The notes beneath the pieces were generated by a model. It was not told the origin of the DNA, searched no databases, and saw only the letters and a list, made by a program, of their open reading frames with translations. Below are positions 26,708 through 35,277 of a DNA stretch of 64,000 nt, in pieces. This DNA comes from CAZADA01 sp964568975 (lineage in GTDB: Bacteria; Pseudomonadota; Alphaproteobacteria; Caulobacterales; Maricaulaceae). Numbering within the stretch: position 1 is the stretch's first letter; each line of letters starts with the position of its first letter. The position numbers and the translations under genes were made by a program. The stretch is taken from the NCBI GenBank assembly GCA_964568975.1, contig CAZMSO010000004.1, positions 1-64,000 on the forward strand. Direction: 5' to 3'.

Positions 26708-27367
26708 TCAGTCTGCGAGGGCCCGGTCGCTCACGAGGCGCCGGTCGAGATAAGCCGCGCACCGTTCTGAGAGCGCGTCGAGCTTATCAGCGAAGAAATG
26801 ATTAGCGCCCTCCAACACTTCACAATCGATCGTGATGTTCTTCTGGGTGCGGATCTTGGTGACGATCCGCGCCACATCATCATGGGGCACGACCTGGTCT
26901 TGATCGCCGCTGATCACCAAGCCCGACGCCGGACACGGCGCGAGGAAGGAAAAATCATACAAGTTCATCGGCGGCGCGATGGAAAGAAAGCCGCGCACTT
27001 CCGGGCGGCGCATCAACAACTGCATCCCGATCCAAGCGCCGAAGGAATAGCCCGCGACCCAGCAAAACGGCGCGTTGGCGTTGAAGCTCTGCACCCAGTC
27101 AAGGGCGGCGGCCGCGTCGGAAAGCTCGCCGATCCCTTGATCATAGACGCCTTGGCTGCGGCCGACGCCGCGGAAATTGAAGCGCAACACCGCAAAGCCG
27201 CGCGCTTTGAAGATCTCAAACAGCTCCAGAACAATCGGGTCGTCCATCGAGCCGCCGCCCTTGGGGTGGGCGTGCAGCACCAGCGCAATCGGCGCCGCTT
27301 CATCCTTGCCAGGATGATAGCGGCCCTCCAGCCGTCCTTCAGGGCCGACGAAAATCACTTCAGGCAT
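26708..27367 (-). CDS. Alpha/beta hydrolase
   Basis: A 219-residue alpha/beta-hydrolase fold protein. The nucleophile elbow is GYSFGAW (Ser about 106), with an acid in ISGDQDQVVP and the catalytic His in GANHFF near the C-terminus, so the triad is complete. The HAHPKGGGSMDDPIV segment matches a family of short serine hydrolases that often sits beside iscR in Alphaproteobacteria. The substrate is unknown. ATG 27367 has GAGGAGACTG upstream and is preferred over the longer frame to 27451. It is divergent from iscR and convergent with anmK, 12 bases apart. Confidence 0.87.
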   Translation of the reverse strand: MPEVIFVGPEGRLEGRYHPGKDEAAPIALVLHAHPKGGGSMDDPIVLELFEIFKARGFAVLRFNFRGVGRSQGVYDQGIGELSDAAAALDWVQSFNANAPFCWVAGYSFGAWIGMQLLMRRPEVRGFLSIAPPMNLYDFSFLAPCPASGLVISGDQDQVVPHDDVARIVTKIRTQKNITIDCEVLEGANHFFADKLDALSERCAAYLDRRLVSDRALAD

Positions 27368-27628
27368 CACAGTCTCCTCACCGGCGCGCCGCCCGCGCTG
27401 TCGCGGCGGCCCAAAGCCTCGCGCCGCGCCGTGCGGGGTGTCTAAAACCAATCGCTTTGGTCAGATACACGGGTCGGCGCAGTCACGCCTGCGCGATTTG
27501 GGGGCGCCCAAACTTGACCTCTGAGATTGGTTATTTAGGTTGGGATCCCAGAAACACCCGCCTGCAATCCCGACTGGAGCGGGTTCTAGCACGTCCCGAC
27601 GCGGATTCGGCGGTTTTTCGGAGCAGCC
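27368..27628. other. Divergent intergenic region before iscR
   Basis: These 261 bases hold the promoters for the hydrolase and for the suf operon. TTGACC at 27514-27519 with TAGGTT 16 bases later is a weak promoter candidate, followed by a 10-bp palindrome TGGGATCCCA at 27541-27550. I see no certain IscR or iron-box consensus. Confidence 0.35.
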
Positions 27629-28165
27629 ATGAAACTCTCATCGAAAGGGCGGTACGCGGTGATGGCGGTGGTCGACCTGTGCGCCCAGGGCGATGGCGCG
27701 CCGGTGAGCTTGGCGTCCATCGCCGCGCGTCAGGAAATCTCCCATTCGTATTTGGAGCAGCTGTTCGCCCGCTTGCGGCGCGCGGGGGTCGTCACCAGCG
27801 TGCGGGGCCCGGGCGGGGGGTATCGCTTGACCAAGCCTGCGTCAGAAACGCGCGTCGCAGATGTGGTGCTGGCGGTGGACGAGCCGTTGGATCCCACGCG
27901 CTGCAAAGGCAAGCGCGAAGGATGTTTGACGCGCACGGGCCGCTGCTTAACGCATGATTTGTGGGATGAGCTTGGTCGCCAAATCTACTTGTTTTTAAGC
28001 GGGCTCAGCGTCGCGGACGTGGTGACGGGGCGCGTGCTGGGTCGCTCCCAAGGTCCAGTGCATCAGGGGTTTGTCGACACGCGCGCCCTCAGCCTCGTGG
28101 ACGAGGGCGTCGCCGGCGCCCCAGCGCGCGCGCCTGCAACCGCCGGGGCGCCGGAATGGGAATGA
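27629..28165 (+). CDS. iscR: Rrf2-family Fe-S regulator IscR
   Basis: A transcription factor that senses Fe-S status with a [2Fe-2S] cluster and controls the operon it heads. The 178 residues have an Rrf2 winged helix (about 1-85, opening MKLSSKGRYAVMA, recognition region SYLEQLFARLRRAG). The cluster-binding loop follows at about 92-104 with three Cys spaced CX6-7CX5-6C (CKGKREGC...GRC) and then His. All three ligands are present, so it should bind a cluster. The tail from about 140 is Pro/Ala-rich. Its end overlaps the iscS start by ten bases. Autoregulation is typical of the family. Confidence 0.94.
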   Translation: MKLSSKGRYAVMAVVDLCAQGDGAPVSLASIAARQEISHSYLEQLFARLRRAGVVTSVRGPGGGYRLTKPASETRVADVVLAVDEPLDPTRCKGKREGCLTRTGRCLTHDLWDELGRQIYLFLSGLSVADVVTGRVLGRSQGPVHQGFVDTRALSLVDEGVAGAPARAPATAGAPEWE

Positions 28166-29430
28166 CGGCTGGGACGCGGCCGAGCGCGCGCGCGCACACA
28201 GCGCGCCCGGCCTCAGTTTATCTCGATCACAACGCGACCAGCCCGCTGCGGCCGGAGGCGGCGGCGGCGGCGGCGGAAGCCATGGCCCTTGGCGGCAATC
28301 CCTCATCCGTGCACGGGCCGGGGCGGCGGGCGCGGGCGCTGCTGGAAACGGCGCGCGAGACGCTCGCGGCGACGATCGACGCGCCGGCCGCGGCCGTGAT
28401 TTTCACCAGCGGCGCGACGGAGGCGGACAATCTCGCCATCGCCAGCATGGTCGCCGGCGGCGCGCGGCGGCTTCTCATCTCCGCGGTGGAGCACGACGCC
28501 GTGCGGGAAGCCGCCGCCGCCAGCGGCGCGGCGGTGGAGACGATCCCCGTCGACGCGAACGGCGTTGTGGATCTCGCCTGGCTGGAGCGTCGGCTCGCGG
28601 CCTGGGGCGAGACCGATGGCGGAGGCGCGAACGGACGCCCGGGCGTTGCGTTGATGCTGGCCAACAATGAAACCGGCGTGATCCAACCAGTGGCCCAAGC
28701 CGCGCGCCTGGTGCGGGCGGTCGACGGCCTTCTCGTGGTGGACGCTGTCCAAGGTCTTGGCCGCGTGGATGTGAGTTTGGACGCGTTGGGCGCGGATTAT
28801 CTCGCGCTGTCGGCCCACAAAATCGGCGGACCTGCGGGCGTCGGCGCGCTGGCGGTCAGCGCGCGCGCGCCGGTGAGCCGCATGCTCCATGGCGGCGGTC
28901 AAGAGCGCGGTCATCGCGGCGGCATGGCCAATCTCCCCGGCGCAGCGGGGTTTGCGGCGGCCGCGGTCGCGGCCGTGGGCGCGCGCGCGGATCAGGAACG
29001 GCTGCGGGCGCTGCGCGACGGCCTGGAGCGGGCGGCGCTGGCTGCGCGGCCGCAGGCGCGCATCCTCGGCGCAGACGCGCCGCGTCTTGGGAACACAAGT
29101 TGCCTCGCTTTGCCGGGCTTCGCCAGCGAAACGCAAGTGATGGCGCTTGATATGGCGGGGGTGGCCGTCAGCGCTGGCGCGGCGTGTTCCTCGGGAAAAG
29201 TGCGCGCGAGCCACGTGCTTTTGGCGATGGGCTGCGGCGCGGAGGTGGCCGGCTGCGCGATCCGGATCAGTTTTGGGTGGACGTCCACGGCGGCGGACGC
29301 CGCGCGTTTTGGGGCGGCGTGGACGGCGGCGGCGGAGCGGGCGCGTCTCAGCACGTCTCCAAGTACGGATTCACAGGAGATGACGGGGGCTGACACGCGC
29401 GGCGTCGTCTTGGCTGAAGGAGTTGAGTGA
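28156..29430 (+). CDS. iscS: Cysteine desulfurase, IscS/NifS type
   Basis: A PLP enzyme that removes sulfur from cysteine as an enzyme persulfide. The 424 residues include YLDHNATSPL, the PLP Lys in LSAHKIGGPAG, and the mobile-loop Cys in GAACSSGKVRASHVL, the group I (IscS-like) arrangement. The N-terminus has about 18 extra residues and the C-terminus about 30. ATG 28156 overlaps the iscR end by ten bases; ATG 28162 is an alternative. With sufS in the same operon, this cluster encodes two desulfurases. The sufB ATG overlaps its stop (TGATG). Confidence 0.94.
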   Translation: MGMTAGTRPSARAHTARPASVYLDHNATSPLRPEAAAAAAEAMALGGNPSSVHGPGRRARALLETARETLAATIDAPAAAVIFTSGATEADNLAIASMVAGGARRLLISAVEHDAVREAAAASGAAVETIPVDANGVVDLAWLERRLAAWGETDGGGANGRPGVALMLANNETGVIQPVAQAARLVRAVDGLLVVDAVQGLGRVDVSLDALGADYLALSAHKIGGPAGVGALAVSARAPVSRMLHGGGQERGHRGGMANLPGAAGFAAAAVAAVGARADQERLRALRDGLERAALAARPQARILGADAPRLGNTSCLALPGFASETQVMALDMAGVAVSAGAACSSGKVRASHVLLAMGCGAEVAGCAIRISFGWTSTAADAARFGAAWTAAAERARLSTSPSTDSQEMTGADTRGVVLAEGVE

Positions 29431-30932
29431 TGGCGGCGACGAAGGAAACTGTCGAGGCAGTCAAAGGGCTGGAAGCGGACAAATATGGCGCGGGGTTCGT
29501 CACCGAGATCGAACAGGAATACGCGCCAAAAGGTCTGAATGAGGATGTGATCCGCTTCATTTCCGACAAAAAACAAGAACCGGGCTGGATGCTGGACTGG
29601 CGTCTGCAGGCCTATCGGCGGTGGCTCCAGATGGAGGAGCCGACCTGGGCGATGGTGTCTTATCCCGCGATTGATTATCAGGACGCCTATTACTACGCCG
29701 CGCCGAAAGCCGGCGCGGCATATGCAAGTCTCGACGACGTCCCGAAAGAAATTTTGGAGACGTATGAGAAGCTGGGCATCCCCTTGCGCGAGGCGGAGGT
29801 GCTGCTTGGCGTGGAGGGCGCGGCCGACACCGCCGCCGCGGCGCGCGAAACGCCGAAGGTCGCCGTCGACGCGGTGTTCGACAGCGTGTCCGTCGCCACC
29901 ACGTTTAAAGATGAACTCGCCAAGGCGGGCGTGATCTTCATGGCGATTTCGGAGGCAATTCGCGAACACCCCGAACTCGTGCGGAAGTATTTGGGCTCCG
30001 TAGTGCCGGCGACGGACAATTACTTCGCAACGCTGAACACGGCGGTTTTTTCAGACGGCACATTTGTTTACATCCCCGAGGGTGTGCGTTGCCCGATGGA
30101 GCTTTCGACTTACTTCCGCATGAACGCTCAGGGTACGGGCCAGTTTGAGCGCACGCTGATCATTGCGGATAAGGGCTCTTACGTCTCTTACCTGGAAGGC
30201 TGCACCGCGCCCATGCGTGATGAGAACCAGCTCCACGCGGCCGTGGTGGAGTTGGTGGCGCTTGATGATGCAGAGATCAAGTATTCAACTGTGCAGAATT
30301 GGTGGCCGGGCGATGCGGACGGCAAGGGCGGCGTGTATAACTTTGTGACGAAACGGGGTGATTGTCGCGGTCCGCGCTCGAAGATTTCCTGGACGCAAGT
30401 GGAAACCGGATCAGCAATTACCTGGAAGTACCCATCCTGCGTGTTGCGTGGCGACGACAGTGTCGGCGAGTTTTATTCCATCGCTATTACGAATGGGGCT
30501 CAGCAGGCGGACACGGGCACGAAGATGATTCATTTGGGCGCAAACACGCGCTCGCGGGTAATCGCTAAGGGGATCTCGGCCGGAACGTCGAACTCCACCT
30601 ATCGCGGGTTGGTGTCTGTCAACGGCAAAGCCGCTGGCGCGCGCAACTTCACGCAATGCGACAGCTTGCTGATCGGTGATCAATGCGGCGCGCACACCGT
30701 GCCGTACATCGAGTGCAAGCGCGTCGACGCCCAGCTGGAACATGAAGCGACGACGACTAAGCTGAGTGAAGATCAACTGTTCTACGCCCGCCAACGCGGT
30801 CTCGATGAAGAAAGCGCGGTGGCGTTGCTGGTGAACGGCTTTGTTCGCGATGTGCTCCAAGAACTGCCGATGGAGTTTGCGGTCGAAGCCCAAGCCCTCG
30901 TTAAAGTCTCCCTCGAAGGGAGCGTGGGGTGA
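29430..30932 (+). CDS. sufB: Fe-S assembly scaffold SufB
   Basis: SufB with SufC and SufD forms the SufBC2D scaffold on which Fe-S clusters are built with sulfur from SufS. The 500-residue protein is full length and highly conserved in type: IYIPEGVRCPMELSTYFR-like and SYLEGCTAPMRDENQLHAAVVE segments, TKRGDCRG and the C-terminal beta-helix with its functional Cys/Glu. The ATG at 29430 overlaps the iscS stop and has AAGGAG at 29417-29422; the GTG three bases earlier is less likely. It is followed, again by TGATG overlap, by a small membrane protein rather than directly by sufC. Confidence 0.97.
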   Translation: MAATKETVEAVKGLEADKYGAGFVTEIEQEYAPKGLNEDVIRFISDKKQEPGWMLDWRLQAYRRWLQMEEPTWAMVSYPAIDYQDAYYYAAPKAGAAYASLDDVPKEILETYEKLGIPLREAEVLLGVEGAADTAAAARETPKVAVDAVFDSVSVATTFKDELAKAGVIFMAISEAIREHPELVRKYLGSVVPATDNYFATLNTAVFSDGTFVYIPEGVRCPMELSTYFRMNAQGTGQFERTLIIADKGSYVSYLEGCTAPMRDENQLHAAVVELVALDDAEIKYSTVQNWWPGDADGKGGVYNFVTKRGDCRGPRSKISWTQVETGSAITWKYPSCVLRGDDSVGEFYSIAITNGAQQADTGTKMIHLGANTRSRVIAKGISAGTSNSTYRGLVSVNGKAAGARNFTQCDSLLIGDQCGAHTVPYIECKRVDAQLEHEATTTKLSEDQLFYARQRGLDEESAVALLVNGFVRDVLQELPMEFAVEAQALVKVSLEGSVG

Positions 30933-31186
30933 TGTTACGGGAGCCGTATCCCACCGATGGGTGGACGCGTGATCTGACCGCTTTGATTGTCACCACCGTG
31001 GCCGTCAGCGCCTTAATTGTCGCAGTGATGACGACCGTCGGCGTTCGAGGCGTTGCGGCGTTGGATGTGATGAAAACACGTACAGCTTTTCTCGTGGTGG
31101 TGTTCGGTTGGATGTTTTTTGTAGGCTCCCGACTGCTGAATGTCGGTGAGGCGTGGTCGTATAGTGATCGGCGATGGAGACGGTGA
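30932..31186 (+). CDS. Small membrane protein between sufB and sufC
   Basis: An 84-residue protein with two hydrophobic helices (about 16-38 and 50-68) and a basic C-terminus (YSDRRWRR). I do not recognise the family. Its ATG overlaps the sufB stop (TGATG) and its stop lies three bases before the sufC ATG, so it is placed as a genuine coupled member of the suf operon. Codons are less GC-biased than in its neighbours (for example TTGATTGTC, TTTGTA), which may mean a recent insertion. A role in suf assembly, such as membrane tethering or metal supply, would be pure guesswork. Confidence 0.7.
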   Translation: MLREPYPTDGWTRDLTALIVTTVAVSALIVAVMTTVGVRGVAALDVMKTRTAFLVVVFGWMFFVGSRLLNVGEAWSYSDRRWRR

Positions 31187-31189
31187 CGT

Positions 31190-31954
31190 ATGCTGCAGAT
31201 TAAAAACCTCCACGCCCAAGTCGATGACGACGGCGCGACTAAGCAAATCCTTAAAGGCGTGACGCTTGAGGCGCCGGCCGGCGAAGTCCACGCCATCATG
31301 GGGCCGAATGGTTCGGGCAAGTCGACGCTGTCCTACGTGCTCACCGGTCGCGACGGCTATGAGATCACGGACGGCGCGGCGACTTTTGAGGGCGCGGATT
31401 TGCTCGACATGGCGCCGGAAGAGCGCGCGGCCGCTGGCCTGTTCTTGTCGTTCCAATACCCGGTTGAGATCCCCGGCGTGCCGACCATGACCTTTGTGCG
31501 CGAAGCGTTGAACGCCCAGCGCAAAGCCCGCGGCGAAGACGAGGTCCCTGCGGCGGCGTTCCTCAAGAAAGCGCGCGAGGTCGGCGCCCAGCTCAAACTC
31601 AACGCAGACATGCTCAAGCGCGCGCTTAATGTTGGGTTTTCGGGCGGTGAGAAAAAACGGCTGGAGATTTTCCAAGCCGTGATGCTGGGGCCGCGTTTCC
31701 TCCTGCTTGATGAAACGGATTCCGGTCTTGACATCGACGCCCTGAAAACAGTGGCGGACGGCGTGAACACCTTGCGGTCGCCGGAACGCGGCATGCTCGT
31801 CATCACTCATTACAAGCGGTTGCTGGAGTACATTCGCCCGGATGTGATCCACGTCATGGCCGACGGACGGATCATCACGTCCGGCGGGCCCGAACTCGCG
31901 GATCGCCTCGAGGCGGAGGGCTATGACGCCCTGATCGCGGAGGGCGCGGCGTGA
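31190..31954 (+). CDS. sufC: Fe-S assembly ATPase SufC
   Basis: This is the ABC-type ATPase of the SufBC2D complex. The 254 residues have Walker A GPNGSGKST (about 38-46), the signature FSGGEKKRLEI, Walker B LLLDETDSGLDIDALK and the switch His in ITHYKR. The SufC-specific TDSGLDIDALK and the absence of membrane segments separate it from transporter ATPases. It starts three bases after the small membrane gene and overlaps sufD by four bases (GTGA). Confidence 0.97.
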   Translation: MLQIKNLHAQVDDDGATKQILKGVTLEAPAGEVHAIMGPNGSGKSTLSYVLTGRDGYEITDGAATFEGADLLDMAPEERAAAGLFLSFQYPVEIPGVPTMTFVREALNAQRKARGEDEVPAAAFLKKAREVGAQLKLNADMLKRALNVGFSGGEKKRLEIFQAVMLGPRFLLLDETDSGLDIDALKTVADGVNTLRSPERGMLVITHYKRLLEYIRPDVIHVMADGRIITSGGPELADRLEAEGYDALIAEGAA

Positions 31955-33087
31955 GCGCGGTGGCTGACATCGCGGCGCTGGCAAACCCGACGCCGGCGGA
32001 AAAGGCGCTTGCGGACGCCTTCGCCGCCCTCGACGCGCCGAGCGCCGTGCAGCGACAAGCCTGGGCGGCGTTCTCGACGACCGGCTTGCCTCATCGCCGC
32101 ATTGAGGGGTGGCGGTGGAGCGATGTGCGCCGTGCGGCGTCGGAAATCGCCTGGAGCGCGCCCCAATCCGCGCTGAGCGCCAGCCGCGCGCCGGATTCAG
32201 ACTTGGTTTTGGAGCGCGCGCCGACCGAGGGCATGCCGGCCCTCGCCGGGGCGTTGCGGGGCGTCAGCGCGGTTTACACCTTGTCTGACGGGGAGATTTT
32301 GGATCTCAACATTGCGCCGAACGCGGGCGGCGCCCACAGCGTCGCCGCTGTGATCATTCCCGCCGGGGTCAGCGCCCGGGTGACGGAGACTTATGCGGCC
32401 GGCGCGGGTCTCGCCAACGCCGCAGTGCTCTATGAAGTCGGAGCCGGCGCGACGCTGGAGCGGTTGGTGCGCCAAGAGCCGGCCGGTGAGGCCGTCATTG
32501 TTGCGACGGTGGCGGTGGACGTGGCCGCAGACGCGCACCTGCGCCAAACCACGCTCGCCTTCGGCGCTAAGCTGGCGCGGTTGGAGACCCATGTGACGGT
32601 GGCGGGATCCGGCGCGGCGGTCACGCTCGACGGCGCGTCCTTGCTGGCCGGTGAGGCCCATGCCGATCACACGACCGTCGTCACTCACGCCGCGCCGGGT
32701 GCGACGACGCGCGAAACTTTCCGCAGCGTCGTGACGGATCGCGCCACCGGGGTCTTTCAAGGCAAGATCAAAGTCGAGCGGCCAGCGCAGCAGACCGACG
32801 CGGAGATGGACCACAAAGCCCTGTTGCTTGGCGAAGGCGCGACCGTCAACGCCAAGCCCGAGCTTGAGATTTACGCCGATGATGTCGCCTGCGCCCATGG
32901 CAACACGGCGGGCGCGTTGGACGCCGCGGCGTTGCACTATATGCGCGCGCGGGGGTTGCCGGAAACGCGCGCGAAGGCGCTGCTCATTGAAGCGTTTGTC
33001 GGCGACGTGATTGACGGCGTCGCTCATGAGCCGACGCGCGAGGCGTTGCGCGCCGAGGCGCGCGTGTGGATGGAGGAGCGGCTGTGA
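31951..33087 (+). CDS. sufD: Fe-S assembly protein SufD
   Basis: SufD is a SufB paralogue and partner in the SufBC2D scaffold, linked to iron acquisition and complex stability. The 378-residue protein has an N-terminal helical region with HRRIEGWRWSDVRR and a C-terminal beta-helix with GKIKVERPAQQTDAEMDHKALLL and the conserved His in ADDVACAHGNTAGALD. It starts with GTG at 31951, four bases inside sufC, preceded by GGAGG. Its stop overlaps sufS by four bases. Confidence 0.95.
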   Translation: MSAVADIAALANPTPAEKALADAFAALDAPSAVQRQAWAAFSTTGLPHRRIEGWRWSDVRRAASEIAWSAPQSALSASRAPDSDLVLERAPTEGMPALAGALRGVSAVYTLSDGEILDLNIAPNAGGAHSVAAVIIPAGVSARVTETYAAGAGLANAAVLYEVGAGATLERLVRQEPAGEAVIVATVAVDVAADAHLRQTTLAFGAKLARLETHVTVAGSGAAVTLDGASLLAGEAHADHTTVVTHAAPGATTRETFRSVVTDRATGVFQGKIKVERPAQQTDAEMDHKALLLGEGATVNAKPELEIYADDVACAHGNTAGALDAAALHYMRARGLPETRAKALLIEAFVGDVIDGVAHEPTREALRAEARVWMEERL

Positions 33088-34349
33088 CTGATGCTGCGAC
33101 CGCTGCGTGCGCGCGCTATGACGTCGCGGGCGTGCGCGCTCAATTTCCGATCCTGGCGCGGGAGGTGAACGGCACGCCGCTTACATATCTCGACAGCGCC
33201 GCCTCCGCCCAAAAGCCTGAGGCGGTGATTGACGCAATGACGGCGGCGATGCGTGAGCGGTACGCCAATGTTCACCGTGGGTTGCACACGCTCGCCAACG
33301 AAACGACGGAGGCGTTTGAGGCCGCTCGCGAGACAGTGGCGGCCTTTTTGGGCGCGCGTGAAGCCGCTGAGATCGTGTTCACCCGCGGAACGACGGAGGC
33401 GATCAACTTAGTCGCCAGCGGTCTGGCTGCGGAGATCGCCGCCGGCGATGAAATTGTCATCTCCCAAATGGAGCACCACTCCAACATTGTGCCCTGGCAT
33501 TTTCTGCGTGAGCGCCAGGGGGCGGTGCTGAAATGGGTCCCCGTGACCGAGGACGGCCGCTTGGACATGGACGCCCTGGCCGCTGCGCTCAGCCCGCGCA
33601 CGCGGATGGTGGCGCTGACGCACATGTCGAATGTGTTGGGCACGATTACCGACGCTGCGGCGATTGTGCGCTTGGCCCACGACATTCCAGGACATCCCGA
33701 GGGCGGCGCGCCGGTTTTGCTCGACGGCAGCCAGGCGGCGGTGCATTTGCCGGCGGTGGATGTGGCTGCGCTTGACGTCGATTTCTACGCGGTCACGGGC
33801 CACAAGCTTTACGGACCTTCCGGCATTGGCGCGCTTTACGCCAAGCGCGCATGGCTGGAGCGGCTGCGCCCTTATCAGGGCGGCGGCGAAATGATTGAGC
33901 GCGTCAGTGAAGATGCGGTCGTCTACAACGACATTCCCTACAAGTTCGAGGCGGGCACCCCCGCAATCGTGGAGGCGATCGGCTTCGGCGCGGCGCTCAC
34001 CTGGCTTGAGCGCCAGGACCGCGCGGCGGCGGCGGCCCATGAGCATCGCTTAGCTGAACACCTCCAGGCGGGCCTCAGCGCCTGGACGGATGTGCGCGTC
34101 ATTGGCCAAGCGCCAGGCAAGGGCGCGATCGTGACTTTCGCCTCGCAGGCCGCTCACGCTCATGATCTGGCGCAAATCATGGACAAGTACGGCGTGGCGG
34201 TGCGGGCCGGCCAGCACTGCGCGGAGCCGTTGATGACGCGCTTTGGCGTCACCTCGACATGCCGGGCGAGTGTGGCCATGTACAACAATGAGAGCGACGT
34301 TGAGCGCTGTTTGGCGGCGTTTGGCAAAGCGCGTGACTTGCTGGGATAG
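33084..34349 (+). CDS. sufS: Cysteine desulfurase SufS
   Basis: A group II cysteine desulfurase that supplies sulfur for the SufBCD scaffold. The 421 residues show YLDSAASAQKP, TRGTTEAINLVA, the PLP Lys in VTGHKLYGPSG and the catalytic Cys in RAGQHCAEPL, with the short Cys loop of the SufS class. The start is GTG 33084, overlapping the sufD stop (GTGA) and with GGAGGAG upstream; an in-frame ATG at 33066 lies inside sufD and is less likely. No sufE is present in this operon, so the sulfur-transfer partner must come from elsewhere. Confidence 0.96.
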   Translation: MTDAATAACARYDVAGVRAQFPILAREVNGTPLTYLDSAASAQKPEAVIDAMTAAMRERYANVHRGLHTLANETTEAFEAARETVAAFLGAREAAEIVFTRGTTEAINLVASGLAAEIAAGDEIVISQMEHHSNIVPWHFLRERQGAVLKWVPVTEDGRLDMDALAAALSPRTRMVALTHMSNVLGTITDAAAIVRLAHDIPGHPEGGAPVLLDGSQAAVHLPAVDVAALDVDFYAVTGHKLYGPSGIGALYAKRAWLERLRPYQGGGEMIERVSEDAVVYNDIPYKFEAGTPAIVEAIGFGAALTWLERQDRAAAAAHEHRLAEHLQAGLSAWTDVRVIGQAPGKGAIVTFASQAAHAHDLAQIMDKYGVAVRAGQHCAEPLMTRFGVTSTCRASVAMYNNESDVERCLAAFGKARDLLG

Positions 34350-34402
34350 CGGACGGGGCGACGGTGCTGTGATGCGCCCACACGACCTGAAGGAGGACGC
34401 CG

Positions 34403-34831
34403 ATGAGTGACGACATCGCCCGCGACGTGTTGGACGTGTCGCCGCCGGCGCCGGACGCGCCGCGTGATGACGCCGCCGTCGGGGCCGCGGCGTCCGATGG
34501 GGGCTCGGCCCTGCCGGCGGAGGAGTTGGCGCGCCTCACCGACGATCTGATCGCGGCGTTTAAGAGCGTCTATGACCCGGAGATCCCTGTCGATATTTAT
34601 GAGCTGGGCCTGATTTACCGGGTTGATGTGTCGGACGATCGTCTGGTGACGGTGGATATGACGCTCACCGCGCCGGGATGCCCGGTGGCGGGGGAAATGC
34701 CGGGTTGGGTGGAGAGCGCCGTGCGCAAAGTCGACGGCGTAGCGGACGCCAAAATCAATATGGTGTTTGAGCCGCCTTGGGACATGTCGCGCATGTCCGA
34801 TGAGGCGCGGTTGCAATTGAATATGCTCTAG
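34403..34831 (+). CDS. sufT: Fe-S assembly protein SufT (DUF59/MIP18 family)
   Basis: A 142-residue protein with a low-complexity acidic N-terminus (about 1-45) and a DUF59/MIP18 domain carrying KSVYDPEIPVDIYELGLIY and LTAPGCPVAGEMP, with the single conserved Cys that contacts clusters. SufT helps mature Fe-S proteins in organisms with suf operons. It lies 53 bases after sufS with a strong ribosome site (GAAGGAGG) before the ATG and is followed by the A-type carrier gene. Confidence 0.93.
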   Translation: MSDDIARDVLDVSPPAPDAPRDDAAVGAAASDGGSALPAEELARLTDDLIAAFKSVYDPEIPVDIYELGLIYRVDVSDDRLVTVDMTLTAPGCPVAGEMPGWVESAVRKVDGVADAKINMVFEPPWDMSRMSDEARLQLNML

Positions 34832-34875
34832 CGCGCGTGTTGAGCGCTGCGGCGCAAGGATGGAGAACGAGACCT

Positions 34876-35244
34876 ATGGCGCGACGTCCGAAGCCGAAAG
34901 TCGTCACCCTCACGGAACGGGCGGCTGAACGCGTGCGCGTGATTATGGCGGAGCGCGGCGCGGGGTTCTTGCGCGTCGGCGTCAAGAATGGCGGCTGCGC
35001 GGGCATGGAGTATGTGATGGATTACGTCGCAGAGCCGGCGGCGTTGGATGAGCGGGTCGAGGACAAGGGCGTGCCCATCGTCATTGACGCGAAAGCGGTG
35101 CTGTTCCTGTTGGGATCGGAGGTTGATTACGAAATCACGCCGCTGGCTGCGAAATTCGTGTTCAACAATCCCAACCAAACGGATGCCTGCGGCTGTGGTG
35201 AAAGCGTGACCATCACGCCGGCTGTGGCGGAAGGCTCAGCCTAA
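34876..35244 (+). CDS. sufA: A-type Fe-S carrier (SufA/IscA family)
   Basis: A 122-residue A-type carrier that passes Fe-S clusters to target proteins. The three conserved cysteines are visible: Cys 41 in GGCAGMEY and Cys 105 and 107 in DACGCGES. Residues 1-10 are a basic extension. The start at ATG 34876 has GGAGAACGAG upstream; the frame open from 34837 lacks a site. It is the last gene of the suf operon, followed by a hairpin and the convergent diguanylate cyclase gene. Whether it is nearer to SufA, ErpA or IscA cannot be settled by eye. Confidence 0.92.
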   Translation: MARRPKPKVVTLTERAAERVRVIMAERGAGFLRVGVKNGGCAGMEYVMDYVAEPAALDERVEDKGVPIVIDAKAVLFLLGSEVDYEITPLAAKFVFNNPNQTDACGCGESVTITPAVAEGSA

Positions 35245-35251
35245 GCCCGTC

Positions 35252-35277
35252 GGGCGCGCCCGGCCTGGGCCGCGCCC
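35252..35277. terminator. Hairpin between convergent sufA and the cyclase gene
   Basis: GGGCGCG (35252-35258) pairs with CGCGCCC (35271-35277), with an inner CCC/GGG pairing in the loop. There is no T-run on either side. It sits exactly between the two stop codons and may serve both strands. Confidence 0.45.

Noticed and set aside
27541..27550. Palindrome TGGGATCCCA upstream of iscR as IscR operator
   Set aside because: It is short and does not resemble known IscR or iron-responsive sites; chance is likely.
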